In this document: in pieces, positions 9,905 to 19,657 of the stretch
How the letters are laid out: every line of letters begins with the position of its first letter
Numbering within the stretch: position 1 is the first letter of the stretch
Assembly: GCA_937915865.1 (NCBI GenBank)
Contig: CALGIG010000099.1
Coordinates: forward strand, 59,417 to 123,416
Source: an uncultured Prolixibacteraceae bacterium
GTDB taxonomy: Bacteria > Bacteroidota > Bacteroidia > Bacteroidales > Prolixibacteraceae
Length of the DNA stretch: 64,000 nucleotides
Reading direction: 5' to 3'
Translations under genes and position numbers: made by a program
The notes under the pieces: generated by a model
Seen by the model: only the letters and a program-made list of their open reading frames with translations
The model's database searches: none
Told to the model about the DNA's origin: nothing

Positions 9905-10600
9905 TTAAAGCTCGGATTCAGGAATTTTAGAATGTTTTCCGAGTTTAAATCCGACCGCCATTCCAACTTTTATGAAGCTTGAAGAGTAAAAGTTGGAGTC
10001 GTCCTGGTTCAGCCAGAAATAGCTAAAATTAATTTTAAAGGTTGCCTTGTCGCTCATGCCAAAGTTTAACACACTAAACTTTATTCCCCAAAGCGGATCG
10101 CCAAAATAATTCCTGTTGAATCCGGAGTGATTATTTTCCCCGTTTACGTAGTGACCGTCTGATAAATAGTAATATGAAGTATGTTTTTTGTTATAACCCG
10201 ATATCAAATATTCTACAGCAGGCCCTATGGCAATAGACATGGTACTATCGATTTTTATCTGAGCCTGAATGGTTGCTTCTGCAAACAAGTTGAACAAATG
10301 GTATTTTGAAGATGAGTGCGCTCCCAAACCGCCAGAGCTAAGACTCGGTGACGAATATTGCATGTTGAGTCCAATTTCTTTGTTGAGGGTGAATTTTCTG
10401 TCGGTTCTATACCAGGAATGAGTGGCGCCGAAACCAAAAAATGTAGGAGGCGTGCATTCGTCGTCGTAGTGGGTTCTGAAATCTTTACTTTTCAGAATAT
10501 TGGCACCTGCACTGAAGAATGTCTGGCTCTCGGTTTGGCCAAAACTGTTTGCTGCCAGTAAAAATACAAATAGTGTTGTTATCGAAAAAAATCGTTTCAT
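9905..10600 (-). CDS. secreted protein of unknown function, probable outer-membrane beta-barrel
   Basis: 231 residues with a clear Sec signal peptide (MKRFFSITTLFVFLLAANSFGQ, cleavage after Gly-Gln). Mature protein is rich in alternating aromatic/polar stretches and ends in strand-like VGMAVGFKLGK, suggesting a small outer-membrane barrel. It overlaps the stop of the upstream potassium-channel gene by 4 bases, so the two are translationally coupled. I do not recognise a named family. Confidence 0.7.
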   Translation of the reverse strand: MKRFFSITTLFVFLLAANSFGQTESQTFFSAGANILKSKDFRTHYDDECTPPTFFGFGATHSWYRTDRKFTLNKEIGLNMQYSSPSLSSGGLGAHSSSKYHLFNLFAEATIQAQIKIDSTMSIAIGPAVEYLISGYNKKHTSYYYLSDGHYVNGENNHSGFNRNYFGDPLWGIKFSVLNFGMSDKATFKINFSYFWLNQDDSNFYSSSFIKVGMAVGFKLGKHSKIPESEL

Positions 10601-11634
10601 TTCTGGCTTTCAATTAAATTTCTAAACTCTTTTATTTGTTCCGGTGAACCCAATACAAAAAGCTGGTCGCTTCGACTCAAAGTCAATTCGGGAGCCGGGT
10701 TGAAAACATATTTAGCGCCACTAATTTTTATCCCAATAATGTTAATTCCCGATTTATCTTTAGCCTGCAATACACGTATGGGTTTATTTACAAACTGAGT
10801 GGCTAAATGAGTGCACGAAATTTCTTCCAGGCTTACGTCGTTGCTTTTTTGTAAAAGAATATATTCCAGGAACTCAACTACATCGGGCTGGGTGACGAGT
10901 TTTGCCATTCGTTGTCCTCCAATACGTTCGGGCATAATAACGTTGGTTGCACCTGCTCTCCTGAGTTTGGTAATCGACTCAATTTCTGAAGCGCGGCTTA
11001 TAATTTTTAATGCAGGATTTATACTTCTGGCAGTTAAAACTACGAAAACATTGTCGGCGTCGTTTGGTGTAGTTGCAATCAAAGCTTTGGCGTGTTCAAT
11101 ACGCGCCTGGAACAGGACTTCTTCATGAGTCGCATCACCTCGAATATATAGCAGACTTTCATCTTCGTGAATACGGCTGATTACATTCTCGCGCTTGTCG
11201 ATAACCACGAAATCCATTCCCGAATCGCGAAGTTCTACAGCGGCTTGTTCTCCGTTTCGACCATAACCAATAATAATGGTATGGTCTTTCAGTTTCATGA
11301 TTTTCTTGTCCACTCTGTATGTTTTTAAATATTCTTTCAATTCACCGTCGAAAACAAATTTAGCAAGGCTTGAACCAACCCATGCTAAACTACCCAAACT
11401 AAACATGATAAGCCCGGAAGTGAAAAGTTTACCTACTTCGGAAAGCGGATGTATAACTGCAAAGCCAACCGTTGATATGGTAATGATGGTCATAAAAAAG
11501 GCATCAATGAGCGGGTATTGCTCGTGCCACCAATAAAAAATAGTTCCTGTTGAAATAAGCAAAGTCAGCAGAATTGACCCTGTACGAAGAGTCTGGTTTG
11601 AAACGGCCTGAAATTTATTGAATGGTTGGCTCAT
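10597..11634 (-). CDS. potassium channel protein with RCK (TrkA-N/TrkA-C) domains
   Basis: 345 residues: transmembrane helix 1 (about 15-33), a pore helix and selectivity filter ITISTVGFAV (about 51-60), helix 2 (about 70-95), a TrkA-N Rossmann domain beginning TIIIGYGRNGEQAAVEL with an acidic VVIDKR strand end, and a TrkA-C domain (about 265-340). This is the MthK-like two-helix K+ channel layout. The filter reads TVGF in place of TVGY, a known variant. Downstream partner is the secreted barrel-like protein. Role is K+ conductance gated by a cytosolic ligand. Confidence 0.92.
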   Translation of the reverse strand: MSQPFNKFQAVSNQTLRTGSILLTLLISTGTIFYWWHEQYPLIDAFFMTIITISTVGFAVIHPLSEVGKLFTSGLIMFSLGSLAWVGSSLAKFVFDGELKEYLKTYRVDKKIMKLKDHTIIIGYGRNGEQAAVELRDSGMDFVVIDKRENVISRIHEDESLLYIRGDATHEEVLFQARIEHAKALIATTPNDADNVFVVLTARSINPALKIISRASEIESITKLRRAGATNVIMPERIGGQRMAKLVTQPDVVEFLEYILLQKSNDVSLEEISCTHLATQFVNKPIRVLQAKDKSGINIIGIKISGAKYVFNPAPELTLSRSDQLFVLGSPEQIKEFRNLIESQK

Positions 11635-11640
11635 CTTTTT

Positions 11641-12915
11641 TTACTTGACCGAAATTATGATTTTTGCTCCTAACTGACAATGTAAACATCTTTTGTTTTC
11701 GCAGTATTGTTTTTTTAATTGGAGTAAGGCTTGGCTTTCGAAAGCAGTGCGGCTTTCGATACCCAGTTTTGTCCATTTTTCAGTTATCTGGTTTTGCTCT
11801 GGAGGTAGTTGTTCCAGAAAATTCAATGCGCGGTCTTTAAGTGATTGATTCAGATGCTGTTCTCCATATACAAAAATTAGCGGGACAATTGTATTGATAA
11901 CCAGATTCTGGAATACAGTTTCTCCTAAATGTTTGGGCTTGTTTTCTGATGAAGCTTTATTAAACCGGTAATGTGTATCCCAGTAAACTGAAGCCGTTAC
12001 GTCAAATAATTTATAAATTTCATTCAGATTGTCGATTTCCAGTATTCTTGAAAATAATGCAGACGACTGATGGATTAATGTAGCCAATTGTGCTATTCTT
12101 ATTGTTGGAAAATTTGCTGGTCTTAATCGCATAAATTTCCATAAATGGGTATCAAGTCCTTTTAAGTTGTATTTCTTGTAAAGAAATGAATATTCATTTC
12201 GCAGCAATAAAAAATAATCATCTCCAAGTAATGATTCATTTAATAGTCCTGCTTGTCCAAACAACAATGCTTCAATTTGGAGCAAATTGTTTTTATGCTT
12301 CGAGAGAATTTGTAGTGGGAGAGAACGCGCCAATAAATCGAATGGTAATACGTTGACTTTCATTCCTAAATTACGCGCTAATAATTGGTAAAAGGTTTCG
12401 TTCCAGTTGTTTGCGTTTTGTCTGAGAATTTCAAGGATGCCTTCTGTTTTCGATTGCAGGCGTTCAATCATCAGCGAACTGTACCAAAAATGAATAACAA
12501 ACGGATCAACTGTCGATAATCTGTCCTCACATGCTATCCATTTTTTCGATTTCAAAAGTTGTTCGAAGTTATCAAGTAGTTCCTTCGAATAATTTATTAC
12601 CAGAGTATTTAATTCTTCTCCTTTTACTACAACAGGTTCGTCAAATAACTCTACTACATGGAGAATAACATTGTTGTAGGCTTGGTCTGTATTATGTTTG
12701 TGCTGAAACCAGTGTGAAGATTTTTGGTGTATTTCTACATTACCGGCCCAGGTAGTGTCGCCAATTCGAATGCGCGCATTGAAAAAATCGGGTCCTGAAT
12801 CATAGTTTGGCCTACCCACCGATAAAATTTTTATCGGCTTACCATCAATAGTTTGAATGTTTTTATCCATAAACAACTGATGTTCCCAGATAAACTGTAA
12901 AAACTCTTCCTTCAT
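11641..12915 (-). CDS. DUF2851 family protein
   Basis: 424 residues with the family's conserved N-terminal block: MKEEFLQFIWEHQLF, then GRPNYDSGPDFFNARIRIG and WAGNVEIHQKSSHWFQHKH. A C-terminal Cys cluster (CENKRCLHCQLG) may bind metal. Members are widespread in Bacteroidota and have no established function. The conserved acidic/His pattern is compatible with a nuclease-like fold, which is inference. It ends 6 bases before the potassium-channel start, so it is probably in the same transcript. Confidence 0.85.
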   Translation of the reverse strand: MKEEFLQFIWEHQLFMDKNIQTIDGKPIKILSVGRPNYDSGPDFFNARIRIGDTTWAGNVEIHQKSSHWFQHKHNTDQAYNNVILHVVELFDEPVVVKGEELNTLVINYSKELLDNFEQLLKSKKWIACEDRLSTVDPFVIHFWYSSLMIERLQSKTEGILEILRQNANNWNETFYQLLARNLGMKVNVLPFDLLARSLPLQILSKHKNNLLQIEALLFGQAGLLNESLLGDDYFLLLRNEYSFLYKKYNLKGLDTHLWKFMRLRPANFPTIRIAQLATLIHQSSALFSRILEIDNLNEIYKLFDVTASVYWDTHYRFNKASSENKPKHLGETVFQNLVINTIVPLIFVYGEQHLNQSLKDRALNFLEQLPPEQNQITEKWTKLGIESRTAFESQALLQLKKQYCENKRCLHCQLGAKIIISVK

Positions 12916-12999
12916 TCTAAATCTGTTTTATCAAAGAAGCGAAAAGCTCTGTTCTTCAGCATAAATTTAACAAAATAGATTCAATTTTTTGTATTTGGG

Positions 13000-13716
13000 T
13001 TAAAACATTACCTTAAATCCGTTTTTTTCAATTGTCTCCCAGGCAGCAATAAAGGTAAATTCGTCGGATATGTATATTTTATTCTTTCGAAGAAGTTTTT
13101 TTACTGGCTTTTGCGACTGTTTGTCGAATTGCGCCAAAAGTCCGTTTTTGCTTGGTTTTACTGGCGCATAACCTTCCGCCGGTGAGTAAAAATAATAGAG
13201 GTATTCTTGTCGGTAGGCCATATTTTTTAAGGTTCCTTTTGAGTCGTGGTAAGGCGATACTTCATCTAGGTTTACTTTCTTATAGCACAGCAAATCCACA
13301 CTACCTTCCGAAAGAATTTCGAAATATCGTTCACTTTTTGCTGCGTTATCAAACTGTTGTTTTCTGAAAGAATGAAGCTGTCCGTTCTCATCGGTAAACT
13401 TAAATGCCGAAATAATTGACTTATCAATTCTGATTTGAGTATTTATTTGTTTATTGAAATAAATAAGTTCGTCTTTAAATGAACTGTATCTTAAGTATAA
13501 ACTATCAATTGTTTCTCCGTTTGATAATTGAATTTTGCCCAGACACCAATTGTCAGTAAAATAGGGTTTCCCTTCATAAATGCTATAAATTTCCTGTCTG
13601 GTCCCTTTTATTTTGGGGGCATCCCATCCATGTGCCGGACCTACTTGTGCATAAACTTCATTTACAAAAATGAAGCAGAGGAATAGAAACAATATTTTAA
13701 TTGCTTGTTTATTCAT
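13000..13716 (-). CDS. secreted protein of unknown function
   Basis: 238 residues, Sec signal (IKILFLFLCFIFVNEVYAQ, residues 7-25). The mature part contains a beta-rich region (YEGKPYFTDNWCLGKIQLSNG) and a basic C-terminal KKLLRKNKIYISDEFTF. It follows the plug-like gene by 2 bases and looks co-transcribed with it. No family recognised. Confidence 0.65.
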   Translation of the reverse strand: MNKQAIKILFLFLCFIFVNEVYAQVGPAHGWDAPKIKGTRQEIYSIYEGKPYFTDNWCLGKIQLSNGETIDSLYLRYSSFKDELIYFNKQINTQIRIDKSIISAFKFTDENGQLHSFRKQQFDNAAKSERYFEILSEGSVDLLCYKKVNLDEVSPYHDSKGTLKNMAYRQEYLYYFYSPAEGYAPVKPSKNGLLAQFDKQSQKPVKKLLRKNKIYISDEFTFIAAWETIEKNGFKVMF

Positions 13717-13718
13717 GA

Positions 13719-15341
13719 CTACTTAACTTCAAATTGTTTTTCTTCGCAAACGATTGATCCATCTTTTAACCTGCACCGAACGGATATCATGAATTTACCC
13801 AATATTGCTGAAGTCCTGAATTTCACAGGAATAATGTTTTGTAGCTGTATTGTGGGCGCCCAATACAAAACTTGTCTTAAATCAGGTGTAGTCGTGTTGT
13901 TTATATCCGATTGGCTTAATGTTATTTGGGGTTGAACAGCATCAAGCGTGGGATGAATAAACTGATCTGTTTCCTTAATATTCGAATAATCAGCTTTGGT
14001 TGTGTATACAGCCACTACCCCTGGAAATTTTAAATCACCATAATATCGCTCGCTGGCACAAATGTCAACCCGTTTTATGTCTTGGGTTCCCAAGTCTTTA
14101 ATCAGGTTTAGATTGCGGATAGGAATACCGTCGATTAAAGTAAGGGGCATTTCTTCGAAATAACTGTTTGTAGCATAATTTAGTATTTGCAATGTTGGTT
14201 CGTTATTATAGTTTCTAAATTTTACTCCTGAAAGTAGTTCACGAGATATTTCGGTAAAATTAGGTAAATCGATAAACAGGTGCGGATTTATTATTTTATT
14301 AGGCTTTCCATAATATGGGTATTCATTTGTCTTTTTTTGTGGTTCTTGAATTATTTTAAACGGTTGTTGTTCAAATATTTTCTGAAAAGTAATTACATCG
14401 ATGTTTCTGGCATTGTTATTTTTAAAACTATCGGTAACTGCTTGCAAATTAAACGAAGGAACCAATTCGCTGGCAGTGTAACTATCATCTAAAGTGATCT
14501 TTAGCCGTTGTAACTGGTTTGTGCTGAAACATTGAATAAATGGATTAATTAGACCTGAATAATTGTTAAGCTGAAAATAAAACTTACCGTCGAAGCCAGT
14601 TTTATAATACTGAAAGTCAGGAATTGAATCAGGAATGGTAAAAAATACATTGATCCCGGAGGTTGGTTGGGATGTTTTTTTGTCGGTTACTAAACCAGAC
14701 AAAATTAACCCTTTTGATCCCAACAAGTCTGTTGTGTCTTTTGCTTCAGAGACCACAAAAGCCGAAGAGGATTTGAAAAGATTATCGTATTGAGAAATGC
14801 AAATGCTTACATCACCATCGATTTGATTTATAAATTGTTGGTCGATATTGATAGCTAAGTTATTGTCGGAATTTGATTTTACTTCGTACTGAATATTTTC
14901 AATTTTAATGGAAGCAGAGCTTTTTTTGTCAATGTTGTTTAATGCAAGTCGAGGAATTTGCCTGGTTTTTTCCAGCCCATTAAAACGATTAGCTACCCAA
15001 ACTTCTTTGATTACTTTAAGATTGTTGGCCGGACTTTTAGAATACGACCTTAAAATATATGTGCCGGTACTTAGAGAATCAGGTAATTGTAAGAAACCAT
15101 CAGCCTGATGGTTATTTATTTTCAGGATAGCTCCTGAAACCCTTTTCCCTTGCAGGTTGAGTAAATCGAGGTAGTTTACTTTCGATTGGTCGTTAATAGG
15201 AATAAACACTTTCACCAGCATAATTTCGCCGCTAACATAAACATCACGGTCGGAAGATACCGAAAGTGGAATTATTTGCTGTGCCTTTAGAATAATGCTA
15301 GCCAAAACCAGTAATATCAATATGATTGTTTTTTCTTTCAT
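13719..15341 (-). CDS. secreted macroglobulin/carboxypeptidase-like protein with an isolated TonB-plug-like segment
   Basis: 540 residues with a signal peptide (about 1-20). Residues about 25-115 resemble an MG2 beta-sandwich (SDRDVYVSGEIMLVKVFIP ... GTYILRSYSKSP). About 205-265 look like a carboxypeptidase-regulatory domain (SGLVTDKKTSQPTSGINVFF). About 380-450 contain LTLIDGIPIRNLN...IKRVDICASERYYG and FPGVVAVYTTK, which is the pattern of the TonB-receptor plug, yet no barrel follows. Such plug-like proteins occur in Bacteroidota next to receptors. Here the receptor/DUF4249 pair lies about 290 bases upstream. Function unknown. Confidence 0.65.
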   Translation of the reverse strand: MKEKTIILILLVLASIILKAQQIIPLSVSSDRDVYVSGEIMLVKVFIPINDQSKVNYLDLLNLQGKRVSGAILKINNHQADGFLQLPDSLSTGTYILRSYSKSPANNLKVIKEVWVANRFNGLEKTRQIPRLALNNIDKKSSASIKIENIQYEVKSNSDNNLAINIDQQFINQIDGDVSICISQYDNLFKSSSAFVVSEAKDTTDLLGSKGLILSGLVTDKKTSQPTSGINVFFTIPDSIPDFQYYKTGFDGKFYFQLNNYSGLINPFIQCFSTNQLQRLKITLDDSYTASELVPSFNLQAVTDSFKNNNARNIDVITFQKIFEQQPFKIIQEPQKKTNEYPYYGKPNKIINPHLFIDLPNFTEISRELLSGVKFRNYNNEPTLQILNYATNSYFEEMPLTLIDGIPIRNLNLIKDLGTQDIKRVDICASERYYGDLKFPGVVAVYTTKADYSNIKETDQFIHPTLDAVQPQITLSQSDINNTTTPDLRQVLYWAPTIQLQNIIPVKFRTSAILGKFMISVRCRLKDGSIVCEEKQFEVK

Positions 15342-15571
15342 TCTTTATTTCACACGTAAATATGGTTTTTAATTTACTGAATATTAGATGTATACGTAGA
15401 GAGATTCATGCCGTAAAAAGTGGCTTTCTTCACAGAATTTACATGGCCTTTTGTGCCTCCACCTTGAAAATTGTTACCGTGGCATGATCGTTTCATTCGT
15501 AAAAATTTTTGTTCGACGTCTTAGAATTTTCGCATTAACATTATCTCTTTTTCAAAAAATACAACAAATGG

Positions 15572-15623
15572 AATAGCCATTTATACATTTTCGGTTTGTC
15601 TCGCCTTAGGCGAGATGGCTATT
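15572..15623 (-). terminator. nested hairpin after the DUF4249 gene
   Basis: Outer arms AATAGCCAT (15572-15580) and ATGGCTATT (15615-15623) enclose an inner perfect hairpin TCTCGCC-TTA-GGCGAGA (15599-15615). It starts 8 bases beyond the DUF4249 stop. Likely a terminator; the outer arms share the sequence of typical dispersed hairpins, so a short palindromic repeat is possible. The rest of the 15342-15571 gap shows nothing I can name. Confidence 0.55.
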
Positions 15624-15630
15624 TCTCGGT

Positions 15631-16725
15631 TTAATAACTTTCCCAGAAAGAAGGATATTCTCCGATTAAGTATCCGTTGTCTGGTATATCTGGGTATCTG
15701 TTTATTTTTCGTTGTATAACTTCACCTCCATAAGCTGAACCGGTTCTGATAAAATACCGGTGTTCATGATATGAATTTACGTTAAAGAAGCCAACAACTT
15801 TTTTTGTTTTGTCGGTTTTGCAATACAAATTGGTAGGGATTTGTGCCAGAATTGGGTCGAACAGATTACCATCAGCGGCAAACTGCTTGTCAATTGCATC
15901 GTAAAAATCATACGAATCTTTTGTTATTCCGAATTGATCAATCATGACAATCCAGCCATAAAAATCTTGGCTTGTAGAGTCCAAATACTGTCGAGTGTCG
16001 TACGAAAGAGACAAAATAGTATGGTTTTTTATGTCAGAACTTCCGGTATAGTTTCCTTGTCCCGTAATGTTAAAATTGCCAATATCGTATTTCGACTTCC
16101 ATCCATAGTAAGGAGGAATAACTTTAAACGGATTCATTGGAGGTAAATAAATCCATTCGAGAACAGCTCTCCATGTAAATCTGAAATACTTTACCTGGGC
16201 TGAAATCGGAACATCAACCCGTACATCTCTCACCGGATTTTCTACTTCAAAAGGTACACCGTAGGCGTCAGTACTGTAAGTTTTGTCAATACGGTGTTCG
16301 GTATAAAGTGAATCAATTGTTGGAATTGCAGGCATCACTACAGGGTCAGATTCGTATGTCTGGTTGTCGTAATAAATTCGTAAGGTATATGTTTTACCGG
16401 GCACGGCAACTTTCGAAAAAGTAAAATACCCATTTGCTTCCTGAATGGCTGTTATGGTATTTGACCCCGATTCGAGCAGATCGACTTTGGCATCGGTGAT
16501 AACTTCATCAGGATCAGTACTGTAAAAATCTTTAGTTTTTGAGAGCTTTACGAAGTTTTTGGAAATGTCATTTGTTAACATTGATTCTACAACCAGCATG
16601 CTTTCAGCGTTGTCTAAATCAGGTGTATAATATTCTTCACACGAAGCAAATAACAGCACGCCCACGATGAATTGTCCAGTTTTCCAGACAATTGTTTTCA
16701 GGTTATATTTTTTCTTATGCTTCAT
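15631..16725 (-). CDS. DUF4249 family lipoprotein
   Basis: 364 residues. Lipoprotein signal with lipobox LLFASC near residue 29, followed by EEYYTPDLDNAESMLVVESML, a typical DUF4249 start, and YYLRIYY-type beta strands (TYTLRIYYDNQTYESDP). DUF4249 proteins are outer-membrane lipoproteins almost always paired with a TonB receptor. Here the start codon overlaps the receptor stop by one base (TAATG), so it is probably its accessory or lid protein. Ligand unknown. Confidence 0.88.
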   Translation of the reverse strand: MKHKKKYNLKTIVWKTGQFIVGVLLFASCEEYYTPDLDNAESMLVVESMLTNDISKNFVKLSKTKDFYSTDPDEVITDAKVDLLESGSNTITAIQEANGYFTFSKVAVPGKTYTLRIYYDNQTYESDPVVMPAIPTIDSLYTEHRIDKTYSTDAYGVPFEVENPVRDVRVDVPISAQVKYFRFTWRAVLEWIYLPPMNPFKVIPPYYGWKSKYDIGNFNITGQGNYTGSSDIKNHTILSLSYDTRQYLDSTSQDFYGWIVMIDQFGITKDSYDFYDAIDKQFAADGNLFDPILAQIPTNLYCKTDKTKKVVGFFNVNSYHEHRYFIRTGSAYGGEVIQRKINRYPDIPDNGYLIGEYPSFWESY

Positions 16726-19454
16726 CAGAATTTAAAATTATAGGTGATCGATGGAACAGGTACTCCAATCACCGAAAGCTTGTAAATAGCATTCGTTGTT
16801 TTATTAACCTGTTGGATTGAAGCATCTTTTCGATAGAAAATCGAATAAGCATTTTTTCTTCCGTAAAGGTTATATATTGAGAAAGTCCAGCTTCCCTTCC
16901 ACATTCTTTTTTTGCGCAGGTTTTCATCCAGGGTTATACTTACATCCATGCGGTGATAGGGTGGCATCCGGTATTTATTTCTGTCAGAGTAGTAAACTAC
17001 CTGTTTTCCATCGAAGACATACTTTTGTTCAGGAAGGGTGACAGGACGTCCCGAAGCCAATACAAAATTTCCGGAGAAACGCCAGCGGCGGCTAATTTGG
17101 TAATTTAAAACTGTCGACAAATCGTGTGGTTTGTCGTAAACCGAAGGGTAATACCTTTTTGCATTGATAATATCTTCGTCGAATTTATTATCTGTTTTTC
17201 GCATCGTTCTCGAATACGTGTAACTCACCCAGCCATTCAACCGGCCCGTATTCTTTTTCATGAAAAGTTCCAACCCGTATGAGTAACCTTTTGCATTAAT
17301 AATGTCGGTTTCAACATGTTTATTCATGACCAAAACAGCACCGTCTTTGTATTCAAGCAAATTTTGCAGGTTTTTATAATAAACTTCAACCGATGTTTCG
17401 TACAAACCTTTCCTCGGTGTTCGGAATAGCCCAACGGCAAACTGGTCGCTTATAAGCGGTTTAACATACGTGTCGCTCGATTTCCAAAAATCAGCCGGCG
17501 ACATTACCGAAGTGTTCGAAACCTGGTTCATGAATTGATGGATTCGCTGGTAACTTAACCTGAATGAGCTATTATTATTCCCGCTTATTTTAAGCGAAAT
17601 CCGAGGTTCAAACCCTTTGTAAGCTTTTATTATCTCTCCTGAAGAATATGTAGTTGAGTCGATTACAGTTGTTGTGCTGATCGTTTGGTTAGGATCGTAT
17701 TTCATAACGGTTCCAGGTCCTAAATTGAGGAAGTGGGCATATCGCAAACCAACGTTTAATGCGGTTGATTCCGATAAATCAATGTCATCGTCAATAAAAG
17801 CTCCTAGTTCAACCGATTGATCACTTGAAATTTTTTCAGTTATCACATTTGTTGGAGATCCAGCCGGGCGTATCTCGCCAGGTAGAATTTTATATCCAAT
17901 AGCTTGGAAACCTGAGTTGATGCGATGTTTCTCGTTAGGTAACCACGATAATATATACTTCAAACTACCATATTGCAACCCGGTAAGTAAGTGATAGTCG
18001 TTTTCTGTTTGATCGGCGTCTTTTTGTTCGAGTTTAAAATCGTATTTACTATACGACAAGTTCAGGTTGGATAATAGTTTTTTAGAAATGCCTGCTTTCC
18101 AGTTAAGCGAACCAATTAAGTTACCATAGTTATAAAGCGAGTTTGAATTCAAATTGAAAACATCGTTGCTTGCATAACCCATCAATTTCAAAGTGTTGTT
18201 TTGTCCAAGAACAAGATTAAGGGTACCATTAGCATCCCAGAAATGAGCAACGCTGTTCATAAACTGGGCATTTCTCGATTGACGCATTATCCAATCCGAA
18301 TAAGTTGTGCGGCCTCCAATTAAAAAAGTGCTTTTCTTCTTTTTTGCCAAAGGACCTTCGAGTGTAAACCTGCTGTTTATTAATCCTACTCCGCCATATA
18401 ATTTAAGGTTTTCGCTATTGCCATCTTTAAGTTTTATCTCCATAATCGAAGAAATACGTTCGCCATACGAAGCAGGGATGCCTCCTTTAAAAAGCGTAAC
18501 ATCCTGAACAGCATCAGGATTGATCATCGAAAAGAACCCAAAAAGATGAGATGTATTGAACACCGGAGCGCCGTCCATTAAAACGAGATTTTGGTCGGTA
18601 TTTCCACCGCGAACATTAAATCCCGATGCCATTTCGCCAACACTTTGAACTCCTGGCATCATTACCACACTTTTTATAATATCTGCTTCACCCATCATTA
18701 CTGGCAACTCTTTGATGATTCTGGAATTTACCTTCACCATACTCATTTGTGCTTTCGAAGCTTTGGCACTTTCTCCTGTAATTGTTATTTCATCCAATTT
18801 GTGGGTTTCTTCAAATAACTCGAAATCGGCTTTCCCGCTTTCAATCAGCTTTATTTTTTGACTTAGAATTTCATATCCCATAAACGATATTTGCAACGTA
18901 TGGTCACCGGTTGGTAATTCAAGCTCGTAATTTCCAAAAGCATTTGTAGTTGTTCCAATTCCGGTTTGCGGATGAAAAACGACTGCCCCTGCCAGAGGTT
19001 CGTTGTTTTTTCCATCTACGATTTTTCCTTTCAACCTTGCCGAATTGTACCGTCCCTGGTTGAGTGGATCGCCAATAACAATTATTGATGGTTCGCCTAT
19101 GCCTGAAAGTGTTTTCCCATCACTTGCCTTGGGGTAGATGACCACTGAATTGTTCTGGAAAAATTTGAATGTAAGTGACTGTTGATCAAATAAGAGATTC
19201 AGCGCTTGGATTAATGGCGTATTCTTGAAATCCTGATTGATCAAACGCGATTTAACCCATTCCTGTTTATAATAAAAATGAATATTATATTCTTTGTCGA
19301 TGGTCTTAAAGAAATCTTCCATATTTGTTTTCTGGAACTTTCCGTTTATCAATGTTTCCTGAATGTTTTGTGCATTACTCTTAACGTGTAGAAACATGAA
19401 CACCCCCGCAGCAAATAGTAGTTTAGAGAATATTAGGATATATTTTTTTTTCAC
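16725..19454 (-). CDS. TonB-dependent receptor with STN and carboxypeptidase-like domains
   Basis: 909 residues: signal region (about 7-28), STN-like domain (about 35-110, FFKTIDKEYNIHFYYKQEW), a carboxypeptidase-regulatory domain (about 142-225, LKGKIVDGKNNEPLAGAVVF), a plug (about 235-345, MPGVQSVGEMASGFNVRGGNTDQNLVLMDGAPVFN) and a barrel of about 550 residues. The shorter length and NVRGGNTDQN motif place it in the FecA/CirA-like branch paired with DUF4249 rather than with SusD. No sigma/anti-sigma genes are adjacent, although an STN domain is present. Confidence 0.93.
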   Translation of the reverse strand: MKKKYILIFSKLLFAAGVFMFLHVKSNAQNIQETLINGKFQKTNMEDFFKTIDKEYNIHFYYKQEWVKSRLINQDFKNTPLIQALNLLFDQQSLTFKFFQNNSVVIYPKASDGKTLSGIGEPSIIVIGDPLNQGRYNSARLKGKIVDGKNNEPLAGAVVFHPQTGIGTTTNAFGNYELELPTGDHTLQISFMGYEILSQKIKLIESGKADFELFEETHKLDEITITGESAKASKAQMSMVKVNSRIIKELPVMMGEADIIKSVVMMPGVQSVGEMASGFNVRGGNTDQNLVLMDGAPVFNTSHLFGFFSMINPDAVQDVTLFKGGIPASYGERISSIMEIKLKDGNSENLKLYGGVGLINSRFTLEGPLAKKKKSTFLIGGRTTYSDWIMRQSRNAQFMNSVAHFWDANGTLNLVLGQNNTLKLMGYASNDVFNLNSNSLYNYGNLIGSLNWKAGISKKLLSNLNLSYSKYDFKLEQKDADQTENDYHLLTGLQYGSLKYILSWLPNEKHRINSGFQAIGYKILPGEIRPAGSPTNVITEKISSDQSVELGAFIDDDIDLSESTALNVGLRYAHFLNLGPGTVMKYDPNQTISTTTVIDSTTYSSGEIIKAYKGFEPRISLKISGNNNSSFRLSYQRIHQFMNQVSNTSVMSPADFWKSSDTYVKPLISDQFAVGLFRTPRKGLYETSVEVYYKNLQNLLEYKDGAVLVMNKHVETDIINAKGYSYGLELFMKKNTGRLNGWVSYTYSRTMRKTDNKFDEDIINAKRYYPSVYDKPHDLSTVLNYQISRRWRFSGNFVLASGRPVTLPEQKYVFDGKQVVYYSDRNKYRMPPYHRMDVSITLDENLRKKRMWKGSWTFSIYNLYGRKNAYSIFYRKDASIQQVNKTTNAIYKLSVIGVPVPSITYNFKF

Positions 19455-19657
19455 AAAAAAGATTTTCTGTTGATTGGTTGAATTGTGTTGGCTAAAGTTA
19501 TATATTTCATATCAACTAAGTGTATCTTAGACAAAAAGAATTTGTAGCGATTTAATCAAAAGGATTGATGATTTAGGTTTTTCGACAGATTCTGCGTTAA
19601 TAAACTCCAGGGAAAGAGGAGAAATTAATTTATTTTTGATTGTTGATCATAGGCATA

